Shown: piece after piece, positions 1 through 10,390 of the stretch
How the letters are laid out: each line of letters opens with the position of its first letter
How positions within the stretch are numbered: the stretch's first letter is position 1
From: Bretschneidera sinensis
Lineage: Eukaryota; Streptophyta; Magnoliopsida; Brassicales; Akaniaceae
Length of the DNA: 64,000 nt
Assembly (NCBI GenBank): GCA_023935145.1
Contig: CM043698.1
Coordinates: forward strand, 84,360,001-84,424,000
Reading direction: 5' to 3'
Position numbers and translations under genes: made by a program
Notes under the pieces: model-generated
What the model was told of the DNA's origin: nothing
Seen by the model: only the letters and a program-made list of their open reading frames with translations
Databases searched by the model: none

Positions 1-1197
1 GTGGTGGGATCGAGATACCTATATCCTTTGTAATTTTGAGCATATCCTAGGAAGACACATTGTTTGGATCTAGGTGCGAGCTTATGGGGAGCGTTGGTAG
101 TGAGATTAGGGTAGTAAGCACACCCAAAAGCATGAAAGATGGAGTAGTCAGAAGTTTTAGAAAACAATTTTGTAGAAGGAACTTGATTTTGCAAAATGGG
201 TGTAGGTAGACGATTGAGGATGTAAAGTGTGGTATATGTAGCATCAACCCAAAAGGACTCAGGATGAGATGAGCGAATTAAGAGGGTGTGTGCCATTTCA
301 CTAATGTGTAAGTGCTTACGCTAAGCAACACCATTTTGTTGAGGGGTGTCCGGGAAAGACATTCGAAAAACAATACCATAGTGAGAAAAAAATAGTTTGA
401 AAGATGTTTGATCAAATTCTTTACCACTAATATATTGATTTTTTTGGTAGAAAATTGATTCTCAACAAAAGATTTAAAAGTACAAAAGTGTTGAAAGAAT
501 TCGGATTTTTTATGCATAGGAAAAATCCAAGAGTAACGAGAAAATCATCCAAAAAAATAACATAATATTAATAACCTAAATTTGATAAAATAGGAGATTT
601 CCAAACATTAGAATGTATTAAAGGTAAAGGTTGTGCAGTACAATGCTTAACAGAATCAAAAGGTAAATGTTTAGACTTGCCCAATTAACACACCGAACAA
701 AAACCAGAATATTTAGACGGCAAAGAAATATTCTTGCGAGTTTGTAAAAGAGAAAACACATGGGGACCTAAATGACCGAGCCTACAATGCCAAATATCGC
801 TTGAGACTTGACGAGAGACCAGTGCCAGAGGAGAGAGTGTGACTGAATTAGGTGGAAGAGGATAGAGATCTCCATCACTGTAGGATTTGAGAAGAGTTCT
901 CCCCATACTCTTGTCCTTTATAACAATATAAGAGGCATCAAAGTTAGCAGAACACTTGTTATCAGAGCATAAACGTTTAACAGAAAGTAAGTTGTGAGAT
1001 AATTGGGGGACATGCAAGACACTGTTGAGATGAAGGGGTTTAGTGGAGGTGCATAAGAAAGTAGAACCAACACTATTTATATCAAGAAATTGGCCATTAC
1101 CAACCAAAATTTTAGTTTTTCCAGAATAAGGTGTAAGATTAATAAGTAGACCTGACTGAGGACTCATGTGAGCTGAGGCTGTTGTATCAAGGTACCA
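1..1197 (-). pseudogene. pol: copia pol: protease/pre-integrase and integrase remains
   Basis: On the minus strand, 685-1167 encodes a 160-residue stretch with IWHCRLGHL, the HxxxH-side GAG pre-integrase signature, preceded by a protease-like segment ending in LLSVKRLCSDN. From about 500 down to 1 the translation shows PQQNGVA (integrase core, third acidic region nearby), LNRLPTP, and KQCVFLGYAQNYKGYR, typical of the integrase C-terminal region. A stop follows the QQNGVA motif, where copia normally reads ERK or ERM, and the reading frame shifts more than once. Reverse transcriptase and RNase H would lie beyond the left edge. Dead by sequence. Confidence 0.8.
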
Positions 1198-1289
1198 CTA
1201 AGTGGCACTAGAATTACCAAGGGAAATTTTGGAAAATGATTTAAGTAAGTTATGGGAGATAACAACATGATTAAAACGGTGAAGACAAC

Positions 1290-2372
1290 TTAGGGCAAGG
1301 TGACCAGTGGTATGCCAAATTTGGCATGGTGTGGAGGAGGATCCAAGGTATGGCCTCAATAGTTCTTCACGGTTGTAAGATGAAGTACTAGCAGAGCGAT
1401 TAAATTTAAGAGAATAATTAGAAGATTGATCAGTACATGAACCATGTTGAGTGAAGTCACCACGACCCCGATAGCTTAAGTGATCCCTTGCCATGACCAC
1501 GAGAAACACCAAAGGTGATGGTGACAAAGGCTGTAGTAGGATCTGAAGAATGAGAAGTGACCCGAAGATGCTTCAGGCGTTGTTCCCGGAGAAGCAGCTT
1601 GGTATGCAAACTGTCAAAGGTAAGAGTGATATTGATGTTGGTGACCGTAGTGATTAAGCTTTCATATTCAAGAGGTAGACCTGCCAAAGCATAGGAGATG
1701 AAGTCTTTGGTGGAGAGTGGTAAATTGATGACAGTAAAAGCATCCACTATAGCTTTGAGTTCCTGGAGATATTGTTTCATAGATTAGATATCTTTGGTAT
1801 GTTTGTGAAGTTTCAGGCGGAGGTCAAACTCATTGGTATCGGACTGATCAAGGTAACATTGTTCTAATGTCAACCAGAAATCTTAAGAGGTACGCAGATC
1901 ATAAACGTCTTAGAGGATGTGCGAAGTAAGGGTAGCATTAATCTAGGAATGAAGATAGTGGTCTGTACGGATCCAAGTTTGAAAAGCAGGGTTAAGAATG
2001 GTGGTGCAATTATTGGAGAAAGAATATTGTGGGGGACAGAAAAATGTACCATCAACATAACCGATCAAGTCATAACTCATAAGAACTGGAAGAAATTGAG
2101 AGCGTAAGAGGATATAATTATTGTTATCAAGTTTATTACTAAGTAAGTGTGTGATGCTAGGAGCAGATAAAAGTGGGAGATTAGGGAAATTATACGGAGT
2201 GGAGATGGTGATAGTGGAGGGTACAAGCTGATAATGAGAAGAGGAACTGGTAGTGAGAGGTATTGACTGTAGTAGGAAAAGAGTAATTAGCATGGGAGAT
2301 AGTATAAGGAAAATTAGGTTGAGAAAGTGCAGCTAAGGGAGAGTTAGTAGTGGGACCAGGGGCGATGGTGGA
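1290..2372 (-). pseudogene. gag: copia gag, middle and C-terminal part
   Basis: Minus-strand translation upstream of the pol relic. The segment at 1943-2293 has the gag core (LSNKLDNNNYILLRSQF, then LIGYVDGT). The segment at 1457-1780 has the later gag helices (YALAGLPLEYESLITTV). The piece at about 1290-1340 has a zinc-knuckle-like run, CQIWHTTGHLALSC, in which the second cysteine of the usual C-x2-C is a tryptophan, so metal binding is probably lost. Several stops and shifts separate these pieces. The N-terminal part of the same gag lies at 7657-8107, beyond the inserted gypsy element. Confidence 0.8.
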
Positions 2373-3624
2373 TGATTACGCTCAAAGTATAACGCGATAG
2401 TTGTAGCACGGCTTTGGGGTGTCGATTCCACAGGGAGACAAGCAAACTACAAGAGAAGATGTAAACTTTAATACGAAACGCTAAAAGTTAAAGGAAAGAA
2501 TCTAAGTTTGAAGTAGCGTGAAATAGTTGTGTAAACATAATAGAGAACAACAAGAGTATGGGAATCATCCCTAGGTTTGTTGCCTTATTCTAATCTTGAT
2601 TCAATTATTTCTATCTCGATTGCAAGTTTCACATCCCAAACAAGCAATCGACAAATATTCAATTAAAGCACATATATAAACCCTAATGTAAATGTTATGA
2701 AATACTTTTTGCTTTCAAGCACACATGACCTAACTTATAGATTATCAAGAAACGATAATATATCATAATGACAATACCGCAGTAATGGACAAATCTATAA
2801 GAGAAATCTACCGAACTCAATCACACCTCAACAATATCACATAAGAAGAGCATGACTAGACTTATATGGGGGAGAAAGATGCAATCACTGGATTAAAGGG
2901 AAATCTTCTAATTAGATTAAAAAGTAAATCATAACAATGTTTAATGATAATAAATCCAAGCTACAATGAATAAAGACTAGAAAATAAGAACAACTACACC
3001 TAGGGATTCATCCTTTCGCCTTGCTTGGAGATTAGTTGGCCATGGGGCTCGTGCTTGATGGAGTTTTCCCAGCCTCCAGCTTCTCAAAAAGAAGTTCAAT
3101 TCTAAAACCGTAAGTGATCTATTTATAATACACAAGGTCCAAGGGTGTTTTAGGGTTTAGAACATCATTAAAAACCCTAATTAGGTCATAGGTCGGAGAA
3201 GAAATTTCGTGTGCGCGCTGCACCTCTCCTCAGTAGGCGCCTAAGCTTTGTCTGATGGTGAGAGAGAGAGCTTCTGGGTGCTGCACCTCTCCTCTTTGGG
3301 CTCCTAGGCACTAGGAAAAAGTGGCTTGTGCATGTTTCTAGGCACCTAGGCCGTCATTGGTCCAAGCCTAGGCGCTAGCTGAAAGTCTTCTTCCTCTTTT
3401 CGGGCTTCCTTCCCTTCAATATTCATTGAGTCTTTATGTTTTTGAACAATGACAGCTTTTCCTTCTCTTTTGGATTCAAAGTACCTGAAAATGCACCGAA
3501 ATAAGTCAATGATCCAAGAATATCACTTTAGAGTTATTAACGTATAAAAGTGCAATTAAGACCGAGAACAACCGTAAATTGCTAACAATTAAGCACTGTT
3601 GAATGCATTTTATGGCTCTCATCA
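2373..3624 (-). repeat. 3' LTR of the gag-only gypsy element
   Basis: 1252 bp. It matches 6412-7650 along its length with scattered substitutions and small indels. It holds a phrase-like run at about 3215-3390 of AGGCGCCTA/CTAGGCGC words in GC-rich context, unlike the AT-rich rest of the element. A purine tract (read as TTGGGGGTTG on the minus strand) lies immediately inside the element at 3625-3636 and is the expected polypurine tract. Confidence 0.92.
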
Positions 3625-5532
3625 CAACCCCCAACTAGCTTATTGCTAGTCCCTAGCAATTCAAGCGAAAACAAGAGATGAATTCTACGGTAGGAGTTAA
3701 AAACAAAGTAAAGCAATGCTAGTGTTAAACTAGGAGCAATTCACTTTTTGTCTCAGAAATTGCACATAATACACAGCACATAGAATCGTTAAATATCACT
3801 TAAGTCCAAAAGTAATCCAAACATCAATCTCAAAATCGTTATTGACTCTTAACATCCATCTTACCATAATCCATTAATCCGAACACCCGGATGATTTTAT
3901 GCATGACATTCGGGAATACAAGTCTTGGCCTCTTAAAACATAATAAATTGTGTGACATAAATTACATAAACAAGCTCCATAGGCTTATTTTTCAAATCAT
4001 TTTCCACTATTGTAGAAAAATCACACTACATTGGATCAATAGGTCTTTAAAAAGCTTGTAATGTTAGGCTAAGGTAAATGTTAAGAAAGAATGGGAAGGA
4101 TTTAACCAGTAAAAGAACTCAATCTCTTAGTTTTAAACACAACCACTTTAAGCACTGGATAACCTCCACTTTAAGCACTGGATAACCTTACTTCAACACT
4201 CAACTCTTTCAAACATTTTTATAAGAGCTTTTCTCTCAATAAGTCACTGCTTTTATTCTCTCTTCTTCTTTCTTTACCATATTTCATTCTTTTTCTTTTG
4301 TATTTTTGGCATAAGACTATTCATCTCCTCTTTCATTCTTTTCTTTTCTTTTCTTTTTATTTTCCACAACCCCTAACTTATCTCCTTTAATATACTTGGG
4401 TTATGGTAGTAATATATTTTTCTCATGTTTCCATCCTTACTCCTCTTAAGTGATTTTCAATAAATGTGTAAAACTAAGTTCTTTTAAAAGAAGGGTAAGG
4501 ATAAAATATTTTTAGGCTCATAAGGGTAAGTAAATGGGTTTTCGAAAGAAACAAGGCTCAAGTTCTTTTTCAAGAAAAAGGCTCTAACAGGTGACTAGTG
4601 ATAGATATGGCAAAGATAAGTTTGAAAGGCTCAAACGGTCCAAAAATGGCCTATATCATATCCTAAGTAATGTGCATTCTAGGAATTCGCCTCAAGTGAT
4701 TATCAAATAAGTTCTAGAGCTTGTCGAGACCACAAAAGTATTCACAAAGCAATCACACATAAATCTTCTCTAAATGTTTTAGACTAATCATGCAATCTTA
4801 TCACAAACTAGAGTCTCAAATCAAATGAAGATTGACACTTAAATTATTCTCAAACCGAAGCAAGATTTAACTTTTTCTAAATGCTATATGCTATCTCAAT
4901 TAAGCTCATATCATTGACATGTGAATTAACTTTAAGGCTTAACACAAAGCATAATAAAAACAAATAAAAAGGAGAATGACACCGAGTAGTTCAATGGAAA
5001 AAAAAGTATGGAAATAAAGAATGTGGAAACAAAGAGATGCGTTTCCTCTACCCCCAACTAAAAAATTGTATTGACCTCAATGTAAAAGAAAGAGTAAAAG
5101 AAACTCTCTTTGTAGCCAAAGGTGCACAAAAGCTGAAAATTGTGCTCCACTATTTGAATTGCTTCGTATATTTGTCCCTGAAAAAGAAATACTAATTAAT
5201 ATTGGAAAACAGAAAAAAATACGAACAATAAACAAGAAAAAGAAATATGAAATATGAAAACAATAAAAGTAAAAGGATATGCTGTGGGGTGTCTCTCATG
5301 AGCGCTAAGTTTTACGTCTTCAGCTAGACGCTCTTATTCCCTCCTAGACAAACATGAACAGAATGCACCAGCAACTGCTTCACTGTCAAATTGGGTGCTT
5401 GTATGCTTTGAAGAGGCCTCATGGATATCATCAGTAACATCTCCAGATTTTGGCTCAATATATGCTCTTATGAACCCATGGGTATGGATTAACTCCAATG
5501 AATTAAGGTGATGGACCTTTTCCATGGGTGAG

Positions 5533-6389
5533 TCAATCATATATACTTGGTGGTTCTCGCTCACATCCTCTGATTTGTTTAGTGTTGAGACTAAGTGTCA
5601 CAATGACATTCACCTCCTTCAAATTCTTTTGCGCCAAATGTTGTCCATGGTGTGTGGACTGAGCTTGGGAAGGGATTTTACCTTGCTCATTCACACTCAA
5701 GGAGCTCATCAACTTGGACACTTGGCTCTTTAAATCCTTATGTTCTTCAACAACCTGCGTAATTAAAGATTCAAGCCTTTGATTAGTCTTAACCTGTACC
5801 TCAATAAAAGATTGCAAAGTTTCTTCTAAAAGAAGAGGGTACAGGTGCATGATATGGTGCAGGATATGATCTAGGGGGTTGTGTAGGCGGCTGGTTTTCA
5901 GATTTCCAGCTAAGATTGGGGTGATTTCGCCACTCCGGATTATAGGTATCAGAGAAAGGTGAAAGAGACTTCTTGTACATACCTAAGGCATTACGTTGTT
6001 CCTCATACATCCCTCTCATCTCTGCAAATGTGGGACATTCTTGGGCGAGATGATCTACTCCGCCACACATAAAACATGGTTCAAAGGACCTTGCATGATT
6101 AGCTACATGTGTTTGCTATAAACTCTTAGTCTTTAACACATCTAGTTCCCTAGTGAGCATCTCTACCTTAGCTTTTAGGTTGTCTTCTTCCCTAAGATGG
6201 TAAATTCCACCACCATTTTGGTATCCTATAGGTCGTGACCTATTTGTGCTTTCAGTAGCACTAGGTCCAGTCCAAGTGTGAGCTTTTTCAGCAAGCTCAT
6301 TGAGGTACTCTATGGCCTTATCAGAATTTTTTTCTAAAAACTCACCATTACACATCATCTCTACAAATTGGCATTCCTTATATGTAAGT
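5533..6389 (-). pseudogene. gag: Athila-like gag, N-terminally truncated, with zinc knuckle
   Basis: Minus-strand reading begins almost at the primer-binding site with the gag middle domain (VEMMCNGEFLEKNSDKA, then YLNELAEKAHTW). It continues to a zinc knuckle CFMCGGVDHLAQECP (C-x2-C-x4-H-x4-C), and then a proline-rich and coiled region (5533-5850) with a QTNQ-type helix and an SVNEQGKIPSQ segment typical of Athila gag C-termini. About the first third of a normal Athila gag is absent. A stop after KTKSL and frame changes split the rest. With no ATG-started N-terminus, normal Gag cannot be made. Assignment to Athila rests on these motifs plus the tRNA-Asp priming site. Confidence 0.8.
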
Positions 6390-6406
6390 CCTCGGCAATG
6401 GTGCCA
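6390..6406 (-). promoter_or_regulatory. Primer-binding site, tRNA-Asp type
   Basis: On the minus strand, a few bases inside the 5' LTR, the sequence TGGCACCATTGCCGAGG matches the complement of the 3' end of plant tRNA-Asp at 14 of 17 positions. All three differences are G-to-A changes, two of them at CpG sites, as expected from methylation-driven decay. Confidence 0.85.
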
Positions 6407-6411
6407 AAATT

Positions 6412-7650
6412 TGATTACGCCCAAAGTATAATGCGGTAGTTGTAGCACGGCTTTGGGGTGTCGATTCCACAGGGAGACAAGCAAACTACAAGAGAAGATG
6501 TAAACTTTAATACGAAACGATAAAAGTTAAAGAAAAGAATCTGAGTTTGAAGTTGTGTAAATATAATAGAGAACAACAAGGTTCCGGGAATCCTCCCTAG
6601 GTTCATTGCCTTATTCTAATCTTGATTAAGTTGCTTTTATCTCGATTGCAAGTTTCACATCCCAAACAAGCAATCGACAAATATTCAATTAAAGCACATA
6701 TATAAACCCTAATGTAATTGTTATGAAATACTCTTTACTTTCAAGCACACATGACCTAACTTATAGATTATCAAGAAATGACAATATATCATAATGATAA
6801 TACCGCAGTAATGGACAAATCTATAAGAGAAATCTACCTAACTCAATCACACCTTAACAACATCACATAAGAAGAGCATGACTAGACTTATATGGGAGAG
6901 AAAGATGGAATCACTGGATTAAGAGAAAATCTTCTAATTAGATTAAAAAGTAAATCATAACAATGTTTAATGATAATAAATCCAAACTACAATGAATCAA
7001 GACTAGAAAATAAGAACAACTACACCTAGAGATTCATCCCTTTGCCTTGCTTGGAGATTAGTTGGCGATGGGGCTCGTGCTTAATGGAGTTCTCCCTAGC
7101 CTCCGGCTTGTAAAAAAGATGTTCAATTCTAAAACCCTGAGTGGTTTATTTATAATACACAAGGTCCAAGGGTGCTTTAGGGTTTAGAACATCATTAAAA
7201 ATCCTAATTAGGTTTAGCTCGGAGAAGAAATTTCGTGTGCGCGTTGCACCTCTCCTCAGTGGGCACCTAAGCTTTGTCTGATGGTGGGAGAGAGAGCTTT
7301 TGGGCATTGCACCTCTCCTCTTTGGGCACCTAGGCGCTAGGCAAAAATGGCTTATGCATGTTTCAGGGTGCCTAGGCCCTCACTGGTCCGAGCCTAGGCG
7401 CTAGCTAAAAGTCTTCTTCCTCTTTTCGGGCTTCCTTCTCTTCAATATTCATTGAGTCTTTGTGTTTTTAAACAATGATAGCTTTTCCTTCTCTTTTGAA
7501 CTCAAAGTACCTGAAAATGCACCAAAATAAGTCAATGATCGAATAATATCACTTTAGAGTTATTAACATATAAAAGTACAATTAAGACCGAGTCAATCCT
7601 AAAATACTAACAATTAGGCACTGCTGAGATGTATTTTATGGCTCTCATCA
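6412..7650 (-). repeat. 5' LTR of the gag-only gypsy element
   Basis: 1239 bp, the partner of 2373-3624. Same TGATTACGC start and CTCTCATCA end on the plus strand. It carries the same CTAGGCGC-rich patch at about 7240-7400. Confidence 0.92.
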
Positions 7651-7656
7651 GTGGCG

Positions 7657-8107
7657 TTAGAAGTAGGAAAGTGTGTGTATGTAAAAAAAAAGAAATAGGT
7701 GTGATTGGTTTGTTGTGGGACCAGGGTACGCATGGGCATAAAGGGATGGGATGAGATGTTGTGTAGTGGAAGGTGGGCCAGGCGGGGTAATGAGGGCTGA
7801 GTTATAGGTTGTGTCGGTTAGTGATGTAGGGAGGGACAAATGGGACCAAAGGGATTAGTGTTGTTGTTTGTTAGGGAGGAGTGTAGAGGTATGATTGGGA
7901 TAATATGGGTTTGTGGGTCAGCGAAGGTGAAGATGTCACTGCGTGTTGGGAGAGGATGGTAAGGTCAATTGAGAAGGAAGATGTCATGCTGGGGATAGTG
8001 GTGTTAACGTGTTGAGTGATGATAGAAGAGTGGAGACTAGGAGAAACACTGTAAGGAATAATTTTGGGGAAGGGAGAGGAAGAGGATAGGGGAGCAATGC
8101 TTTCCAT
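7657..8107 (-). pseudogene. gag: copia gag, N-terminal part
   Basis: An ATG at 8107 (MESIAPLSSSS) opens a Ser/Thr/Pro-rich gag N-terminus. A stop ends it near 7871, and a second frame (MSLPTSLTDTT from 7839) continues with PGPTTNQ toward the gypsy insertion at 7655. The frame resumes at 2372 with a similar APGPTTNSP stretch, showing that the gypsy element split one gag gene. The start lies about 70 bp downstream of the LTR end, which suits a copia element. Confidence 0.7.
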
Positions 8108-8174
8108 AGTTTGTTTTTGGGGTTACAGAGAGAGAAGTGGTTTGGGGTTTTTGGATCTTACTACTTCGATACCA

Positions 8175-8396
8175 TGAAGAAACTTAAAAAAGAAATTTGG
8201 TTTGTGTTTTCTAACTACATGATGTTGCAGTAGTAGGAGCTTATATTTATAGGGTATGTACATCATAGTATCCTAATAGGACTATGATACATCAGAGTGT
8301 CCTAATAGGATTATAGTTTCCTATTTACAATAGACTAGAATTTCCTAATATAATTTACATTAGGAATACATATATTTACATTCTGTTTTCAAGGCA
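8175..8396 (-). repeat. 5' LTR of the Ale-like copia element
   Basis: About 222 bp, reading on the minus strand from TGCCTTGAAAAC (8396) to TTTCTTCA (8175), followed directly by TGGTATCGAAG, a mutated form of the initiator-Met priming site TGGTATCAGAGC. It contains a TATA-like CCTATAAATATAAG and three copies of a TCCTATTAGGA-type palindromic word. The partner LTR is outside the window, so the outer boundary is inferred from the P450 homology starting at 8397. Confidence 0.75.
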
Positions 8397-10390
8397 TTCT
8401 CTAATGAAAAATTTCACTTGAATTTGAAACAGAGTCGTAAAAATGCATTCAAGATAATTAAGGATATCTTCGAAGAGAGAAAAGCTTCAAAGACACCTCA
8501 AAATGAATTCTTGGATCATTTACTTAAGGAAATTGATAGAGCAGACGCAATTTTAAATGAAGCACTTGTTTTAAACTTGGTGTTTCTGCTTCTATTTGCA
8601 GCTTATGAGACTACATCTACGGCCATCACCTTACTAATGAAATTTATCTATGATCATCGTAAGGTGCTAGTGGAACTAGAGGTATGTTTCAATATATTCT
8701 AAAGTCCATGGCAATATTATCATTTACTATTATATATATTTTTAAATTTCTTTTTTACCCATAATACAAATTGTTAATTTCGATTCAGAAAGAGCATGAG
8801 GATATTCTTAAAAACAGAGATAACAAAGAGTCTGGAATTACATGGTAAGAATACAAATCAATGACTTTCACACACATGGTTAGTAATAATAAAAAAAGCA
8901 CCCTTGTATTAATCAGTTTGAAAATATATGTAGTGATCTTTCTATTATATGTATTTAGACCTTAATGTATATTACATGTTATCAATGAAACAGTTAGGCT
9001 TGCAAATATGGTCCTAGGAATTTTCAGAAAAGTGGTGAAAGATGTTGAGATAAAAGGCAAGTTCTAGTAAAGCCATTTTAGCTGGTGTTAAAATTGTAGC
9101 AAAAAGTTTTGCCGTATTTTACAGAGATTTTTTTAAATGCTGTGAAAAAAAGTTGTCATATTTTCTAGTAAAATAGTTAAATTTGCAAAAGTCACATTTG
9201 ATAGTAAATTGTCACATTTATAGTGTTACTCGCAAATATGATATTTTATTACCAAATCTAAGAACTTTTACCATCAAATGTGACAAAATATTAGAAAATA
9301 TAACAATTTTTTGTGTGCTTTGAAACAAGACAATGACCCATATTTTTCATGTTAACGACCAAAAACGGGACAAAATGTATAGTTAAAACTATTTTATGTG
9401 ACACTTATTTCAATAGACAAGTTTTACTTTAAGTATCGTTTGGCCTAACAGTAACTTTGGTTTATGGTTTACAAAAATATTTTTGAAAGTTTTTTTAATA
9501 AAACATTATTGAAGCTAAAAATTGTTTAATATTTAATAAAACAATAAAGAGAACAAATCTTTGATACAAATTAAGTTTTTTGGAAACTATTTTTCAGCTT
9601 TAATTCTTTTCATAGAAAAAAAAAAGGTGTTAGACCAAACTCCTATTTATAGGAAACACACACTATTTCATAAACTCCTATTAATAAGACATTACTAAAA
9701 GTTAAGAGTAGTGTAAGTTTTGCAGAATATACAGTTCGAGCAAGGCTAGTTAGTTATGGTTGTTCCATTAGTTCTTCATTTGAATCCCATCAAGTATAAA
9801 AATCTTCTTACATTTAATCCATGGCGTTGGGAGTTAACTAGCCATATTATAATTTTAGCATTTTCTTAATATGTTTTTAGTAACGATATACAAATGGGTA
9901 TGCATTTTAATTTCTTAACATTATGAATTCTACGAATCGAAATGGAAATACAGGGAAAAGAATTACATCCTAGGTCTAAGACTTTCATTGCATTTGGTGG
10001 GGGTGTTAGACTTTGTGTTGGAGTTGATTTCGCAAAGCTTCAAACCACAATTTTGCTACATCACTTGGTCACAAAATATAGGTAAATACTTAAAACATTT
10101 GTCTAACAAATTATGGTTTGCTAGATCGATTTTGATAGACATTATTAGTTTATTTTTCGTTAGTTTAATATTTTTGATATCTAAATAGTAACTAATTTAA
10201 AAAAATTCATGGCATGCTCACTTATAATTATATGAAAATTTGAGGGAAAAAATTAAGCGACAACCTTAATTTTAGTGTTGCTTGAAATTGTCAGATGATC
10301 AATGATCAAAGGAAGAGACATCATTCGAAATCTGGTTTGAGGTTTCCAAATGGAATGCACATTGATATATCAAAAAAAAAAAAAAAAGTA
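8397..10390 (+). pseudogene. Cytochrome P450 relic, CYP87-like, C-terminal half
   Basis: Five exon-like blocks match the C-terminal half of a plant P450 of the CYP87/CYP85-clan type (membrane-bound oxygenases of steroid and terpenoid metabolism). Exon 8397-8681 has the I-helix AAYETTSTA. Exon 8789-8878 has KNRDNKESGITW followed by a TAA stop (8846-8848) and then EYKSMTFT in the same frame. Block 8978-9061 has the K-helix ExxR as ETVR. 9954-10081 has the haem loop FGGGVRLCVG. 10295-10390 has the SGLRFPNGMHI end. The N-terminal half, the exon between ExxR and the haem loop, and a proper acceptor before 8978 (AT in place of AG) are missing. A copia element abuts the left edge. Non-functional. 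The CYP87 subfamily is my best match and not certain. Confidence 0.85.
9144..9313. repeat. Short inverted-repeat element in a P450 intron, MITE-like
   Basis: Two arms mirror each other: GTTGTCATATTTTCTA near 9151 with TAGAAAATATAACAA near 9292, and GTCACATTTGATAGTAAA (9191-9208) with TTTACCATCAAATGTGAC (9267-9284). The arms can fold into a hairpin with some mismatches. No clear target duplication was found. It may be a decayed miniature transposon or only an AT-rich palindrome. Confidence 0.45.

Larger units (their letters stand above)
3625..6411 (-). other. Internal region of the gag-only element, mostly non-coding
   Basis: 3625-5330 has no open frame that I recognise. It starts with the polypurine tract and contains a 23-bp perfect tandem pair at 4143-4188 (unit ends ACTGGATAACCT) and a second purine-rich run at about 5045-5058 (CTACCCCCAACTA on the plus strand) that resembles the 3' tract and could be an internal priming tract. 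5334-6390 is the gag relic. Confidence 0.7.
2368..7655 (-). mobile_element. Gag-only Athila-type Ty3/gypsy element (TR-GAG type) with TSD
   Basis: Two long direct repeats (2373-3624 and 6412-7650) begin TGATTACGC and end CTCTCATCA, so they have TG...CA termini with a 4-bp inverted end (TGAT/ATCA). The element is flanked by GTGGA (2368-2372) and GTGGC (7651-7655), a 5-bp target duplication with one change. Between the LTRs, on the minus strand, are a primer-binding site for tRNA-Asp and a gag relic, with no protease, reverse transcriptase or integrase. This fits the non-autonomous gag-only class, mobilised in trans by a full-length relative. It splits the gag of the older copia element. Confidence 0.9.
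1..8396 (-). mobile_element. Ale-like Ty1/copia retrotransposon, 3' part outside window
   Basis: The element reads on the minus strand. In order from its 5' end it shows a short LTR (8175-8396), a primer-binding-like site, a gag start (8107 downwards), gag remainder, degenerate zinc knuckle, protease/pre-integrase region and integrase, and then runs off the window at base 1. The gag is interrupted by another complete element at 2373-7650. Gag carries the LDNNNY...RSQF type motif of the UBN2/copia gag family. The pol part shows WHCRLGH (GAG pre-integrase), QQNGVA (integrase) and VFLGY...KGYR near the window start. Frames are broken by several stops and shifts, so it is not autonomous. The right end abuts a P450 pseudogene directly. 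The lineage call (Ale/Retrofit-like) rests on gag style and the short LTR and is an inference. Confidence 0.85.
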
